From NCBI GenBank assembly GCA_030647705.1, contig JAUSJJ010000200.1, forward strand, positions 1 through 12,297: a stretch of DNA of 12,297 bases, written 5' to 3'. Made by a program: the position numbers and the translations under genes. The notes under the pieces are model-generated. The model worked only from the letters and a program-made list of their open reading frames with translations, was not told the DNA's origin and ran no database searches. Of this stretch, positions 6,321 to 12,297 are shown in pieces (within the stretch, counting starts at the first letter, position 1; each line of letters opens with the position of its first letter). The DNA comes from Dehalococcoidia bacterium (GTDB lineage Bacteria; Chloroflexota; Dehalococcoidia; JAUSJJ01).

Positions 6321-6758
6321 TTATTGGCCTAGCGGGGTATAAATGACTGCCAGCGTTTGGCTGACCTGGTTGTTCTGATAGTCGCTGGCAACGATTTCGA
6401 CCAGGTTGGGGCCTTCCTCCAACGTGACAACAGCCGTGAAGTTGCCGCTGGCATCTACGGACTTGACGATGATCCCGTTAACCGACACAATGGCGTCGGG
6501 GGCAGTCTGGCCTTTCACCTCAAGCAGGCTGCTTGTCACCACCGCTTCGATCTGCGGCTGTACGATGGTGAGTGTCAGTCCCTGAGTTGCCGGCGCGGTC
6601 GGCCGCTGAGTGGCTGCCGGGCCGGACGTAGTCGGGATCGCGGTCTTAGCGGGGGTCTGGCCAGGCGTTGACGTGGGCGCCGGTGCACTGCTGCAAGCTG
6701 CGGCAAAGACCAAGGCCGCCAATGCTACCGTTGCCACCATGGGACTGAAACGTTTCAT
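6321..6758 (-). CDS. Small lipoprotein with Ig-like (glucodextranase-B-like) domain
   Basis: This encodes 145 residues from ATG 6758. An N-terminal basic and hydrophobic signal ends in FAAAC with the lipid-modified cysteine at about 22. A Pro/Thr/Ala-rich linker (about 25-58) leads to a single beta-sandwich domain (about 60-140) with the pattern LxVxGxTxPxAxVxVNG...V..DxxGxFxxxVxLxEGxNxVxIxAxD. That pattern is typical of bacterial Ig-like domains of the glucodextranase-B-like class. The domain is usually an adhesive or spacer module on surface proteins. AGGAGG at 6773-6768 is 9 bases from ATG 6758 and only 3 from an in-frame TTG at 6764, so 6758 is preferred. It shares the signal/PT-linker/beta-domain design of the next gene and is probably in one operon with it. 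The lipobox is slightly atypical (A at -3). Confidence 0.82.
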   Translation of the reverse strand: MKRFSPMVATVALAALVFAAACSSAPAPTSTPGQTPAKTAIPTTSGPAATQRPTAPATQGLTLTIVQPQIEAVVTSSLLEVKGQTAPDAIVSVNGIIVKSVDASGNFTAVVTLEEGPNLVEIVASDYQNNQVSQTLAVIYTPLGQ

Positions 6759-7074
6759 GTTCAATCCCCTCCTTTCTCATGTAGGTGCGGATTAGATCAT
6801 CCTCACCTCGACCTGTAAGTAATAACGTGAAAGGGCGAGCTTTTGTTACGGGTTCACCGAAAATTGTCAGTAATTTGTCAGGCGACGGTTTCGGCGGCTT
6901 GCCGTCGAAAGGATTCACCGTTCCGATTGCGGTAGGAGCGCGAGGAAAGGAAAGCAGTGCGCCGGCTGGTCTACCTTCGGCTCGTGAGTCAACGACTGTT
7001 TTCAAGGCATGCCGATGAAACCAGCCGGCTTCTGGCGGATGCTCCATTGAACTGTGAACAGCCCGGCAAAGCGC
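6759..7074. other. Intergenic region with structured elements
   Basis: No gene is supported in these 316 bases between the DUF1385 and lipoprotein genes. They hold a long imperfect hairpin at 6961-7029 and a direct repeat, TTGTCA at 6864-6869 and again at 6875-6880 (11-base period), that could be an activator site for the lipoprotein operon. A promoter for the leftward lipoprotein gene is expected here, but no convincing hexamer pair is visible. Confidence 0.5.
6961..7029 (-). other. Long imperfect hairpin downstream of the DUF1385 gene
   Basis: GCCGGCTGGT (6961-6970) is complementary to ACCAGCCGGC (7020-7029). Inside, TCGGC (6977-6981) can pair with GCCGA (7011-7015), and AGTC and GACT flank an AAC loop (6987-6997). 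In the leftward transcript the outer stem is followed by CTTTCCTTTCC, so it may act as the DUF1385 terminator or as a structured leader of the lipoprotein operon. Confidence 0.5.
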
Positions 7075-7986
7075 CTACCCGTTGCTTGGCGTAGCAGCGG
7101 ACGCGGACGGCGGTACGCCGTCCGCGTCCCTGGCAGCTCGCAGGGCGTGGACTGCTACTTCTACCTGACTGTCGTCCGGCTGCCGGGTGGACAGCGCCTG
7201 CAGCGCCAGGCTGGGCGAGAAAATGGCGCTCACGATCCGGTTGTCGCCGTAACGCGCCCCGAAACGGATGATCTCATAGCTGATGGCGGCGATAACCGGC
7301 AGCAGGACGATTCGCCAGACCAGCCTCTCCCAGAGCAACTCGGACCGTCCCAGCAGGACAAACGCGATAAGGGCGATGATGAAGAAGACCAGAACAAATG
7401 CGGTGCCGCACCGGCTGTGGGCGGTGCTGAACTGCTGGACCTTGCTGACCTCCATCTCGGCGCCGTGTTCGAAGGCGTTCACTGCCTTATGCTCGGCGCC
7501 GTGGTAGGCGAATACCCTCTTGATGTCGGGCACAAAGCCGACTCCCCAGATATAAAGCATGAACAGCGCCAGGCGGAGCAGGCCTTCAAGTACGTGGCTC
7601 AACACGCTGGTGGGGGGCAGCAGCCCGCCAACCCCGCGCATGACCAGAAGAGGCAACACGAAGAAGAAGCCCACCGCCAGCACCAGGGCCACCGCCATCG
7701 TGCCCCACATCATTCCCGAAGGGACCTCCACATCCTCGTCTTCCAGGGAAACGTTCGCCGAATACATCAGCGCCTGGACTCCCAACGCCAGGGTTTCCAC
7801 CAGCACGATGACCCCCCGGACAAAGGGAATGTTCCGCAGGACGCCCGTATAGAGCGAAGACAACGGCTGTATTTTGGTGACGATCTCGCCGTTCGGCCGG
7901 CGCACCGCAATCGCCAGCGCCTTCTTGCCGCGGATCATCACCCCCTCCATCACCGCCTGTCCACCGTAGTTGAAATGTTGTGCCAT
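7075..7986 (-). CDS. DUF1385 family (YqhQ-like) integral membrane protein
   Basis: This encodes 303 residues. Family signatures are clear: YGGQAVMEGVMIRG (residues 7-20), a long YHGAEHKAVNAFEHG motif in the middle, and HSRCGTAFVLV just before the second hydrophobic pair. Hydrophobic stretches near residues 50-70, 93-117, 130-150, 190-215 and 220-240 suggest four or five membrane segments. The conserved His/Glu/Cys residues hint at a metal site, but no reaction is established. The gene is commonly found beside rpmE and prfA; here rpmE is upstream but prfA and prmC are absent. The start at 7986 has a weak GGAGAGG upstream. A strong terminator at 8087-8123 separates it from rpmE, so it probably has its own promoter. 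The last 20 residues are low-complexity and encoded across a perfect 14-bp inverted repeat. Confidence 0.9.
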   Translation of the reverse strand: MAQHFNYGGQAVMEGVMIRGKKALAIAVRRPNGEIVTKIQPLSSLYTGVLRNIPFVRGVIVLVETLALGVQALMYSANVSLEDEDVEVPSGMMWGTMAVALVLAVGFFFVLPLLVMRGVGGLLPPTSVLSHVLEGLLRLALFMLYIWGVGFVPDIKRVFAYHGAEHKAVNAFEHGAEMEVSKVQQFSTAHSRCGTAFVLVFFIIALIAFVLLGRSELLWERLVWRIVLLPVIAAISYEIIRFGARYGDNRIVSAIFSPSLALQALSTRQPDDSQVEVAVHALRAARDADGVPPSASAATPSNG

Positions 7987-8086
7987 GTGGTTGTCCTCTC
8001 CAGAGACCTCTTATCGGGACCCCGTGCTCACCCCTGCCTCACTGGAGCCGGTGTCCGGTTCAGCGCGGTCAATCATCGCTACAAAA

Positions 8087-8123
8087 CTAGACCCCGCAAA
8101 ATCGGGCGTTTTGCGGGGTCTAG
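8087..8123 (-). terminator. Intrinsic terminator after rpmE
   Basis: A perfect 15-bp stem (8087-8101 with 8109-8123) has a 7-base loop and is followed by TTTTG in the leftward direction. It ends the rplU-rpmA-rpmE transcript upstream of the DUF1385 gene. Confidence 0.88.
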
Positions 8124-8222
8124 CAGAGAACACGTCTTCCGGAATCGCCGGACCGAGGCAGCAATCGAATGCTCAATGACTTCCCACCGGCCATGGTCGC
8201 TCCCGGAAACACGAAGCGCAGG

Positions 8223-8423
8223 CTATGCCAGTTTGAAGCGCTTCTTGAAGCGTTCCACCTGACCGCCGGTGTCCAGCATCTGATCCTTGCCCGTATAGAA
8301 AGGATGACACTTGCTGCAGACTTCGACCTTCAACAAGGGCTTGGTCGAGCCTACCGTAAAGCTGTTGCCACAGGCGCACACCACCTTGGCTGGCATGTAC
8401 TTGGGATGAATCTTGTCCTTCAC
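8223..8423 (-). CDS. rpmE: Ribosomal protein L31 (bL31, zinc-binding type)
   Basis: This encodes 66 residues, normal for bL31. It begins KDKIHPKY and carries the zinc-binding cysteines of the C+ form (VVCAC at about 15-19, [12 protein letters not shown] at 35-46). It ends in a QVERFKKRF helix typical of the family. bL31 sits at the bridge between the large and small subunits. The start codon is GTG (8423), fixed by AGGAG 6 bases upstream. That Shine-Dalgarno sequence overlaps the rpmA stop codon, so the two genes are translationally coupled or nearly so. A terminator follows. Confidence 0.96.
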   Translation of the reverse strand: MKDKIHPKYMPAKVVCACGNSFTVGSTKPLLKVEVCSKCHPFYTGKDQMLDTGGQVERFKKRFKLA

Positions 8424-8432
8424 AGATAACTC

Positions 8433-8693
8433 CTACGCCGAGGCGTAAACGCTGACCTTCTTCTTCTTGTCTTTGGCAGCAAAACCGAACTTCACCACCC
8501 CGTTGATGAGGGAGTAGATTGTATGGTCCCGGCCCAACCCAACGTTGTCTCCGACGGCGATGCGCGTGCCGCGCTGCCTCACCAGGATGGTCCCGGCGTT
8601 GACGGCCTCACCGGCGAAACGCTTCACTCCCAGGCGCTGTGCATTGCTATCTCGTCCGCCGCGAGTGCTGCCTGCTCCCTTTTTATGAGCCAT
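8433..8693 (-). CDS. rpmA: Ribosomal protein L27 (bL27)
   Basis: This encodes 86 residues. The start [20 protein letters not shown] and the [23 protein letters not shown] middle are diagnostic of bL27, whose N-terminus reaches the peptidyl-transferase centre. The protein begins directly with AHKKG, without the cleavable leader seen in Firmicutes. The usual order rplU-rpmA is kept, with a 15-base gap. GGAAGGTGA precedes the ATG. It lies 9 bases upstream of rpmE. Confidence 0.97.
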   Translation of the reverse strand: MAHKKGAGSTRGGRDSNAQRLGVKRFAGEAVNAGTILVRQRGTRIAVGDNVGLGRDHTIYSLINGVVKFGFAAKDKKKKVSVYASA

Positions 8694-8708
8694 TCCAGAT
8701 CACCTTCC

Positions 8709-9023
8709 CTATCCTGCCACGATTTCCTGTATCGAGAGCCTGGTCAGGGGCTGGCGATGCCCCACCTTCCTGCGATAGCGCACCTTGTGCTTGTACTTGA
8801 AGACGATCACCTTGGCAGCTCTCGCCTGCGCTTCAACCTTAGCAGTGACCTTGGCTCCCTGTACCGTGGGTGAGCCCACAGTGAGCTTCTCGCCATCCGC
8901 GAGAAGCAATACCCTGTCAAAATCGACGGTGCTTCCTTCTTCGGCGGGGAGCTTCTCAACCTCAACCACATCGCCCTGAGCTACCCGATATTGCTTGCCG
9001 CCTGTTTCTATGATAGCGTAAAT
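8709..9023 (-). CDS. rplU: Ribosomal protein L21 (bL21) with an AUU start
   Basis: From position 9023 the frame reads (I)[17 protein letters not shown], the conserved N-terminus of bL21, then continues to a total of 104 codons, the normal family length. It ends with the [23 protein letters not shown]-binding segment. The first codon is ATT at 9023-9021, where bL21 normally has ATG. A perfect AGGAGG lies at 9035-9030, 6 bases away. No in-frame ATG, GTG or TTG occurs between ATT and the upstream TAA at 9059-9057. The promoter at 9082-9054 would start the RNA near 9047, leaving a leader of about 24 nt. The next canonical start (GTG at 8969) would delete 18 conserved residues. bL21 binds 23S rRNA in the large subunit. 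A sequencing error (ATG read as ATT) is the main alternative. Confidence 0.93.
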   Translation of the reverse strand: MYAIIETGGKQYRVAQGDVVEVEKLPAEEGSTVDFDRVLLLADGEKLTVGSPTVQGAKVTAKVEAQARAAKVIVFKYKHKVRYRRKVGHRQPLTRLSIQEIVAG

Positions 9024-9053
9024 CGGAGTCCTCCTATGGTGACTAACCTTGTC

Positions 9054-9082
9054 ATTTTATAAGCTGAGGCTCAATCTGTCAA
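9054..9082 (-). promoter_or_regulatory. Sigma70-type promoter of rplU-rpmA-rpmE
   Basis: TTGACA (9082-9077) and TAAAAT (9059-9054) on the minus strand are separated by exactly 17 bases. The predicted RNA start near 9047 leaves a very short leader with a full AGGAGG, as expected for a strongly expressed ribosomal-protein operon. Confidence 0.88.
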
Positions 9083-9111
9083 GTGCCACTAGCGCCCCGG
9101 AATCAGCGATT

Positions 9112-9143
9112 GCCCTACGTAGGGCATCCCGACATGGTCGGGA
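9112..9143. repeat. Tandem palindromes upstream of rplU
   Basis: A perfect 14-bp palindrome GCCCTACGTAGGGC (9112-9125) is followed at once by TCCCGAC-ATG-GTCGGGA (9127-9143). They lie upstream of the rplU -35 and beside the MITE, and are of unknown role: protein binding site, remnant terminator or repeat. Confidence 0.55.
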
Positions 9144-9177
9144 CCAACCTGCCCGCACGCGACGGTCGGGTTAGGAA

Positions 9178-9310
9178 GAGTCTGTCTCAATAGAGGTGCA
9201 AGATACTTCCTGCTGGGGGTCTGGGGGTATCCCCCAGCTTCAAAAACCCCCTTCCTGGCGAGGGAGGTGGACACAGGGGGTATGGTTGAAGGTACTTTTG
9301 AGACAGACTC
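9178..9310. mobile_element. MITE-like element with terminal inverted repeats and target duplication
   Basis: This 133-bp non-coding element starts GAGTCTGTCTCAA (9178-9190) and ends with its exact complement TTGAGACAGACTC (9298-9310). It is flanked directly by TAGGAA at 9172-9177 and 9311-9316, a 6-bp target duplication. The interior has the G/C-rich hairpin core (CTGGGGG-TAT-CCCCCAG at 9221-9237, then an imperfect CCCCCTTCCT/AGGGAGGTGG pair) shared with the repeat at 1634-1757. It encodes nothing and would need a transposase in trans. It lies between the divergent rplU and 5S promoters. Confidence 0.82.
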
Positions 9311-9368
9311 TAGGAAATCCGGCCTACAAATTCAATCGCTATTCTTGAGAGCGCCGCCCAAGGGGCCA

Positions 9369-9397
9369 TTGACAGGCCCCGGAAGTCGCGCTATAAT
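9369..9397 (+). promoter_or_regulatory. Perfect consensus promoter of the 5S rRNA gene
   Basis: TTGACA (9369-9374) and TATAAT (9392-9397) match the sigma70 consensus at all twelve positions with the ideal 17-base spacer. The predicted start, near 9404, is a few bases before the mature 5S end. Confidence 0.93.
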
Positions 9398-9410
9398 ACG
9401 TGAAAATGCT

Positions 9411-9528
9411 TTCCGGTGGTTAGAGCGGGGTGGCACCACCCGTTCCCTTCCCGACCACGGAAGTGAAACGCCCCAGCGTCGACGATACTCGAGGGGTAAC
9501 TTTCTGGGAAAATAGACCGCTGCCGGGA
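9411..9528 (+). rRNA. rrf: 5S ribosomal RNA
   Basis: About 118 nt match the 5S consensus along its length: GGTGGTTAGAGCG near the 5' end, CACCCGTTCCC and CCGACCACGGAAGTGAAAC in the loop A/helix III area, then GCCCCAGCG, GATACTCGAGGGG and a CTGGGAAAATAGACCGCTGCCGGG 3' arm (described in pieces). The two ends pair as helix I (9409-9419 with 9520-9530, several G-U pairs). The gene is not next to 16S or 23S in this window. It has its own consensus promoter and terminator and sits directly upstream of the S1 gene. Unlinked rRNA genes are known in Chloroflexota. Exact mature ends are estimated to within a few bases. Confidence 0.95.
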
Positions 9529-9539
9529 GGCATCTTCAT

Positions 9540-9580
9540 AAGGGTTCAGGCCGTCAAGGCCTGAACCCTTTCCTTTTCTC
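9540..9580 (+). terminator. Intrinsic terminator of the 5S rRNA gene
   Basis: A perfect 13-bp stem (9540-9552 with 9558-9570) closes on GTCAA and runs into TCCTTTTCTC. It lies 12 bases beyond the 5S 3' end. Confidence 0.92.
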
Positions 9581-9591
9581 CGTGGCTATGT

Positions 9592-9597
9592 TACAAT
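9592..9597 (+). promoter_or_regulatory. Possible -10 element of the S1 gene
   Basis: TACAAT lies 71 bases before the S1 start, just after the 5S terminator. The -35 position (about 9569-9574) falls in the terminator T-tract and matches poorly. A promoter is expected because the terminator isolates the gene from 5S transcription. Confidence 0.4.
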
Positions 9598-9668
9598 TTA
9601 GATGCGCCGACCGCAGCTTTGGAACTCTGGTTGGCAGCGAGCCGTAATCTAAAGTAGCAGAAAACAGC

Positions 9669-10850
9669 ATGGACGATCAGTTAAAGCAAGAGCAAAGCGT
9701 ACCGGTTCAAGATGCCGCCGACTCTACGGCGACTCCAGCAGCGACCCCGTCTGTGGCGGAACATCCCCATAAGGGCATGGAAGACATGCTGGACGATAAG
9801 GCCAGCGGCATGCAAACCCTTCACGGAGGCAGCATGGTGGAAGGGGTAGTCATGCGGGTGGATAAGGACGGGGTCCTCATGGACGTCGGATCCAAGTCCG
9901 AGGGATTCGTTCCGATGTCAGAGATGAGAACGCTGACACCCGACGCTCTCAGTCATTTGAAGGTCGGCGACAAGGTATTTGCCCAGGTGCTGGGTGGGGA
10001 GAACGAGGAAGGCCAGATCGTGCTTTCCATAGACAGGGCGAGAGGGCTGCGGGCATGGGCTGTCCTGGAACAACAGCTTCAAAAGGGCGAGATGTTTGAG
10101 GCTGATGTGTTGGGTTTTAACAAAGGCGGACTACTCGTCGATGTGGAAGGGATCAGGGGTTTCGTGCCACTCTCACAGGTCTCCAGCATCCGTTCCAGGA
10201 CCGAGGCCGACGGAGAGGGCTTGGCCACGCTGGTGGGCAAGCGGCTCAAGCTGAAGGTCGTGGAAATAGACCAGAAGCGCAACCGCGTCATCCTTTCGGA
10301 GAGAGCGGCCATGCAGCAGTGGCGCTCGCAGCAGAAGGACGTGCTGCTCGGCGAGCTCCGCGAAGGTCAGGTACGCAAAGGAAGAGTTACAGGTATTCGG
10401 GACTTCGGCGTGTTCGTCGATCTGGGCGGAGCCGACGGCCTCATCCATCGCTCCGAGCTGGCATGGGAGCAGGATAAGTCACCGGAGGAATCACTTGCGG
10501 TCGGGGCGGAGGTTGAAGTCTACGTTATGCGGGTCGACCCTGAGACAAAGCGCATTGCTTTGAGTCTGCGTCGGGCGCAAACAGAGTCTTGGGAAGAGAT
10601 TGCAGCGAAGTACAAAATAGGCGAGCTTATTCAAGGCAAAGTGACAAAACTGACCACCTTCGGAGCTTTCGTCCGTATTGAGGGCCCGGTTGAGGGTCTG
10701 GTCCACATCTCGGAACTGGCTGATAGAAGAGTGCAGCACCCCAAGGAAATAGTCACGGAGGGGGACGTGCGCACCTTCAAGATCGTGAAGATCGAGCCGG
10801 AACGGCATCGCCTGGGGTTGAGTTTGAAGCAAGCCGAGGTGGAGAAGTAG
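9669..10850 (+). CDS. rpsA: S1 RNA-binding domain protein (ribosomal protein S1, four-domain form)
   Basis: This encodes 393 residues with a roughly 50-residue acidic, Ala/Thr/Pro-rich N-terminus. Four S1 (OB-fold) repeats follow at about 54-123, 140-212, 232-302 and 317-388. The last two carry the most canonical signatures ([20 protein letters not shown] and [20 protein letters not shown], each 20 residues). Four-domain S1 proteins are usual outside Proteobacteria, where six are present. The protein binds mRNA and is thought to help load structured or SD-poor messages on the small subunit. The ATG at 9669 has no recognisable Shine-Dalgarno sequence, and the 5' UTR is A-rich just upstream, as also seen for rpsA elsewhere. 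It follows the 5S gene and precedes clpC by 49 bases. Confidence 0.92.
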   Translation: MDDQLKQEQSVPVQDAADSTATPAATPSVAEHPHKGMEDMLDDKASGMQTLHGGSMVEGVVMRVDKDGVLMDVGSKSEGFVPMSEMRTLTPDALSHLKVGDKVFAQVLGGENEEGQIVLSIDRARGLRAWAVLEQQLQKGEMFEADVLGFNKGGLLVDVEGIRGFVPLSQVSSIRSRTEADGEGLATLVGKRLKLKVVEIDQKRNRVILSERAAMQQWRSQQKDVLLGELREGQVRKGRVTGIRDFGVFVDLGGADGLIHRSELAWEQDKSPEESLAVGAEVEVYVMRVDPETKRIALSLRRAQTESWEEIAAKYKIGELIQGKVTKLTTFGAFVRIEGPVEGLVHISELADRRVQHPKEIVTEGDVRTFKIVKIEPERHRLGLSLKQAEVEK

Positions 10851-10899
10851 ACGCAAAGCTGTTCATGCGAGTGGATGTCTTGGTTCGGAGGTTGGTGAT

Positions 10900-12297
10900 A
10901 TGAGCGGAAGCAGATTCGAGAAGTTCACAGAGCGCGCACGCAGGGTTCTCACCCTGGCCCAGGAAGAGGCTCAGCGCGTTAACCATAACTACATTGGCAC
11001 GGAGCACATTCTGCTGGGCCTGGTTCGCGAAGGCGAAAGCGTGGCCGCGCGGGTTCTTAACAACCTGGGAGTGGAGCTGCCCAAGGTCAGGGCTGCGGTT
11101 GAATTCATCATTGGTCGGGGCGAACATCCCGTTCCGGGAGAGATAGGACTGACCCCAAGGGCCAAGAAAGTCATCGAGTTGGCCGTGGATGAAGCCCGTC
11201 GCCTGGGGCATCACTACATCGGTACCGAACACCTGCTGCTCGGGCTGCTGCGGGAGGGTGAAGGCGTGGCCGCCGGCGTGCTGGAGAGCCTCGGCGTGAA
11301 CCTGGAGAAGGTGCGCGCTGAGATCAACCGCATCTTGGCCCAGAGCACGCCTGAAGCCCGTGGCGGCGCCCGCAGCCAGAGCCGCACCCCGACTCTGGAC
11401 CAGCTCGGCATCGATCTGACCCAGGCAGCCCAGGCCAGGAAGCTGGACCCGGTCGTCGGGCGGCAAAAGGAAATACAGCGGGTAATCCAGATATTGAGCC
11501 GGCGCACCAAGAACAATCCGGTTCTAATCGGGGAGCCCGGAGTGGGCAAAACGGCCATCGTTGAGGCCCTGGCCCAGCGCATTATCGGCGGGGACGTGCC
11601 GGACACCCTGCAAAACAAGCGCCTGGTCACCCTGGACGTCGGTTCACTGGTCGCAGGGACGAAATACCGCGGTGAGTTCGAGGAGCGCCTGAAGAAGGTA
11701 ATCGAAGAGATAAAGTCCTCCGGCAACTGCATCCTCTTCATCGATGAACTGCACACCCTGGTCGGCGCCGGCGCCGCCGAGGGGGCGGTGGACGCCGCCA
11801 ACATCCTCAAGCCGTCTCTGGCAAGAGGCGAATTGCAGTGCATCGGCGCTACAACCCTGGATGACTACCGCAAGCACGTGGAGAGGGATGCCGCCTTGGA
11901 ACGCAGGTTCCAGCCGGTTCTGGTGGCTGAACCCACTGTCGAACAGACCGTCGAGATACTGAGGGGCGTCAAGTCCCGCTACGAGGATCACCACAACCTG
12001 GTCATCAGCGATGAGGCCGTGGTAGCCGCGGCGAGCCTGGCCGCCCGCTATATCCCGGACCGCTTTCTCCCGGACAAGGCCATCGATCTTGTTGACGAGG
12101 CGTCTTCGCGCGTGCGCATCAAGCATCGCAGTATGCCCATCCCGGTGAAGGAAGCCCGGCATCTGGTGGACGGCATTCGCAAAGACAAGGATGCCGCCCT
12201 GGCCAACCGTGAATACGACCGCGCCGCGGAGCTGCGTGAGCGTGAGCTTAAGCTTGAAGAAAAGATCAAGGGTCTGGAAGAGGAGTGGCACAGCGAG
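10900..12297 (+). CDS. clpC: ClpC, ATP-dependent Clp protease ATPase subunit (3' truncated by window)
   Basis: The first 466 codons are present; the frame is open to the window end. Two Clp N repeats are at about 5-75 and 83-148, each with the [20 protein letters not shown] motif. The first AAA+ module has Walker A GEPGVGKT (211-218), Walker B ILFIDE (278-283), sensor GATT (316-319) and the arginine-finger region ERRF (334-337). The following helical segment (about 425-460, [19 protein letters not shown]) is the UVR-like middle domain that marks ClpC rather than ClpA or ClpB. ClpC unfolds substrates for ClpP in stress and quality control. GGAGG (10887-10891) is 8 bases before the ATG. CtsR/McsAB, the usual neighbours in Firmicutes, are absent; S1 is upstream instead. 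The second AAA+ module lies beyond the window. Confidence 0.96.
   Translation, partial: MSGSRFEKFTERARRVLTLAQEEAQRVNHNYIGTEHILLGLVREGESVAARVLNNLGVELPKVRAAVEFIIGRGEHPVPGEIGLTPRAKKVIELAVDEARRLGHHYIGTEHLLLGLLREGEGVAAGVLESLGVNLEKVRAEINRILAQSTPEARGGARSQSRTPTLDQLGIDLTQAAQARKLDPVVGRQKEIQRVIQILSRRTKNNPVLIGEPGVGKTAIVEALAQRIIGGDVPDTLQNKRLVTLDVGSLVAGTKYRGEFEERLKKVIEEIKSSGNCILFIDELHTLVGAGAAEGAVDAANILKPSLARGELQCIGATTLDDYRKHVERDAALERRFQPVLVAEPTVEQTVEILRGVKSRYEDHHNLVISDEAVVAAASLAARYIPDRFLPDKAIDLVDEASSRVRIKHRSMPIPVKEARHLVDGIRKDKDAALANREYDRAAELRERELKLEEKIKGLEEEWHSE

Noticed and set aside
7054..8262. 402-residue plus-strand frame opposite the DUF1385 gene
   Set aside because: Gln/His/Arg-rich antisense shadow; the minus strand carries clear DUF1385 motifs, and the frame runs through a terminator.
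8709..8969. rplU starting at GTG 8969
   Set aside because: It would remove 18 of the most conserved L21 residues, while the SD at 9035-9030 points to 9023.
9415..9450. T-box-like string GGGTGGCACCACC
   Set aside because: It is part of the 5S rRNA 5' domain; the whole 118-nt segment matches 5S and no specifier stem or aminoacyl-tRNA synthetase gene follows.
11214..12291. Minus-strand frames opposite clpC
   Set aside because: Antisense shadows of a clearly conserved ClpC sequence with intact Walker motifs.

Overview
The window looks like a chromosomal segment of a Dehalococcoidia-like Chloroflexota bacterium. The evidence is indirect: moderately high GC, Dehalococcoidia-style gene content (DUF1847 protein, rpmE beside a DUF1385 membrane protein, S1 next to ClpC), 'TATP/PTP'-rich secreted proteins, and G/C-rich interspersed hairpin repeats. 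No taxonomic search was possible, so this is inference.

Left part (1-2700): a 59-residue zinc-ribbon protein is followed by about 240 bases that fold into several strong hairpins and end in an intrinsic terminator (a candidate structured RNA). A DUF1847 cysteine-rich protein comes next, then a dispersed hairpin repeat, then a short-chain 3-hydroxyacyl-CoA dehydrogenase with a divergent active site.

Accessory block (2700-4750): an AT-richer gene encodes a possible PD-(D/E)XK-like protein. It is followed by a compact BrnT-like toxin / ribbon-helix-helix antitoxin pair with a near-consensus promoter that carries a perfect palindrome. A long bidirectional hairpin terminator closes the block.

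Minus-strand block (4775-9023): read right to left, this is rplU-rpmA-rpmE (L21, L27, L31), a terminator, the DUF1385 (YqhQ-like) membrane protein, a 316-base gap with structured elements, a small lipoprotein, and a secreted DUF5666 protein with a PT-rich linker. The rplU reading frame has no ATG, GTG or TTG at the conserved N-terminus. The start placed by the Shine-Dalgarno sequence and by family conservation is AUU.

Right part (9024-12297): the divergent region between rplU and the rightward genes holds a 133-bp MITE-like element with 13-bp terminal inverted repeats and a 6-bp target duplication. Next is a free-standing 5S rRNA gene that the supplied ORF list cannot show. It has its own perfect consensus promoter and a strong terminator. 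After it come a four-S1-domain protein and clpC, which runs off the window end. This makes a translation/proteostasis island transcribed outward from a mobile-element-bearing divergent promoter region.

The most notable observations are the AUU start of rplU, the orphan 5S transcription unit, the MITE, and the unassigned structured RNA at about 520-733.
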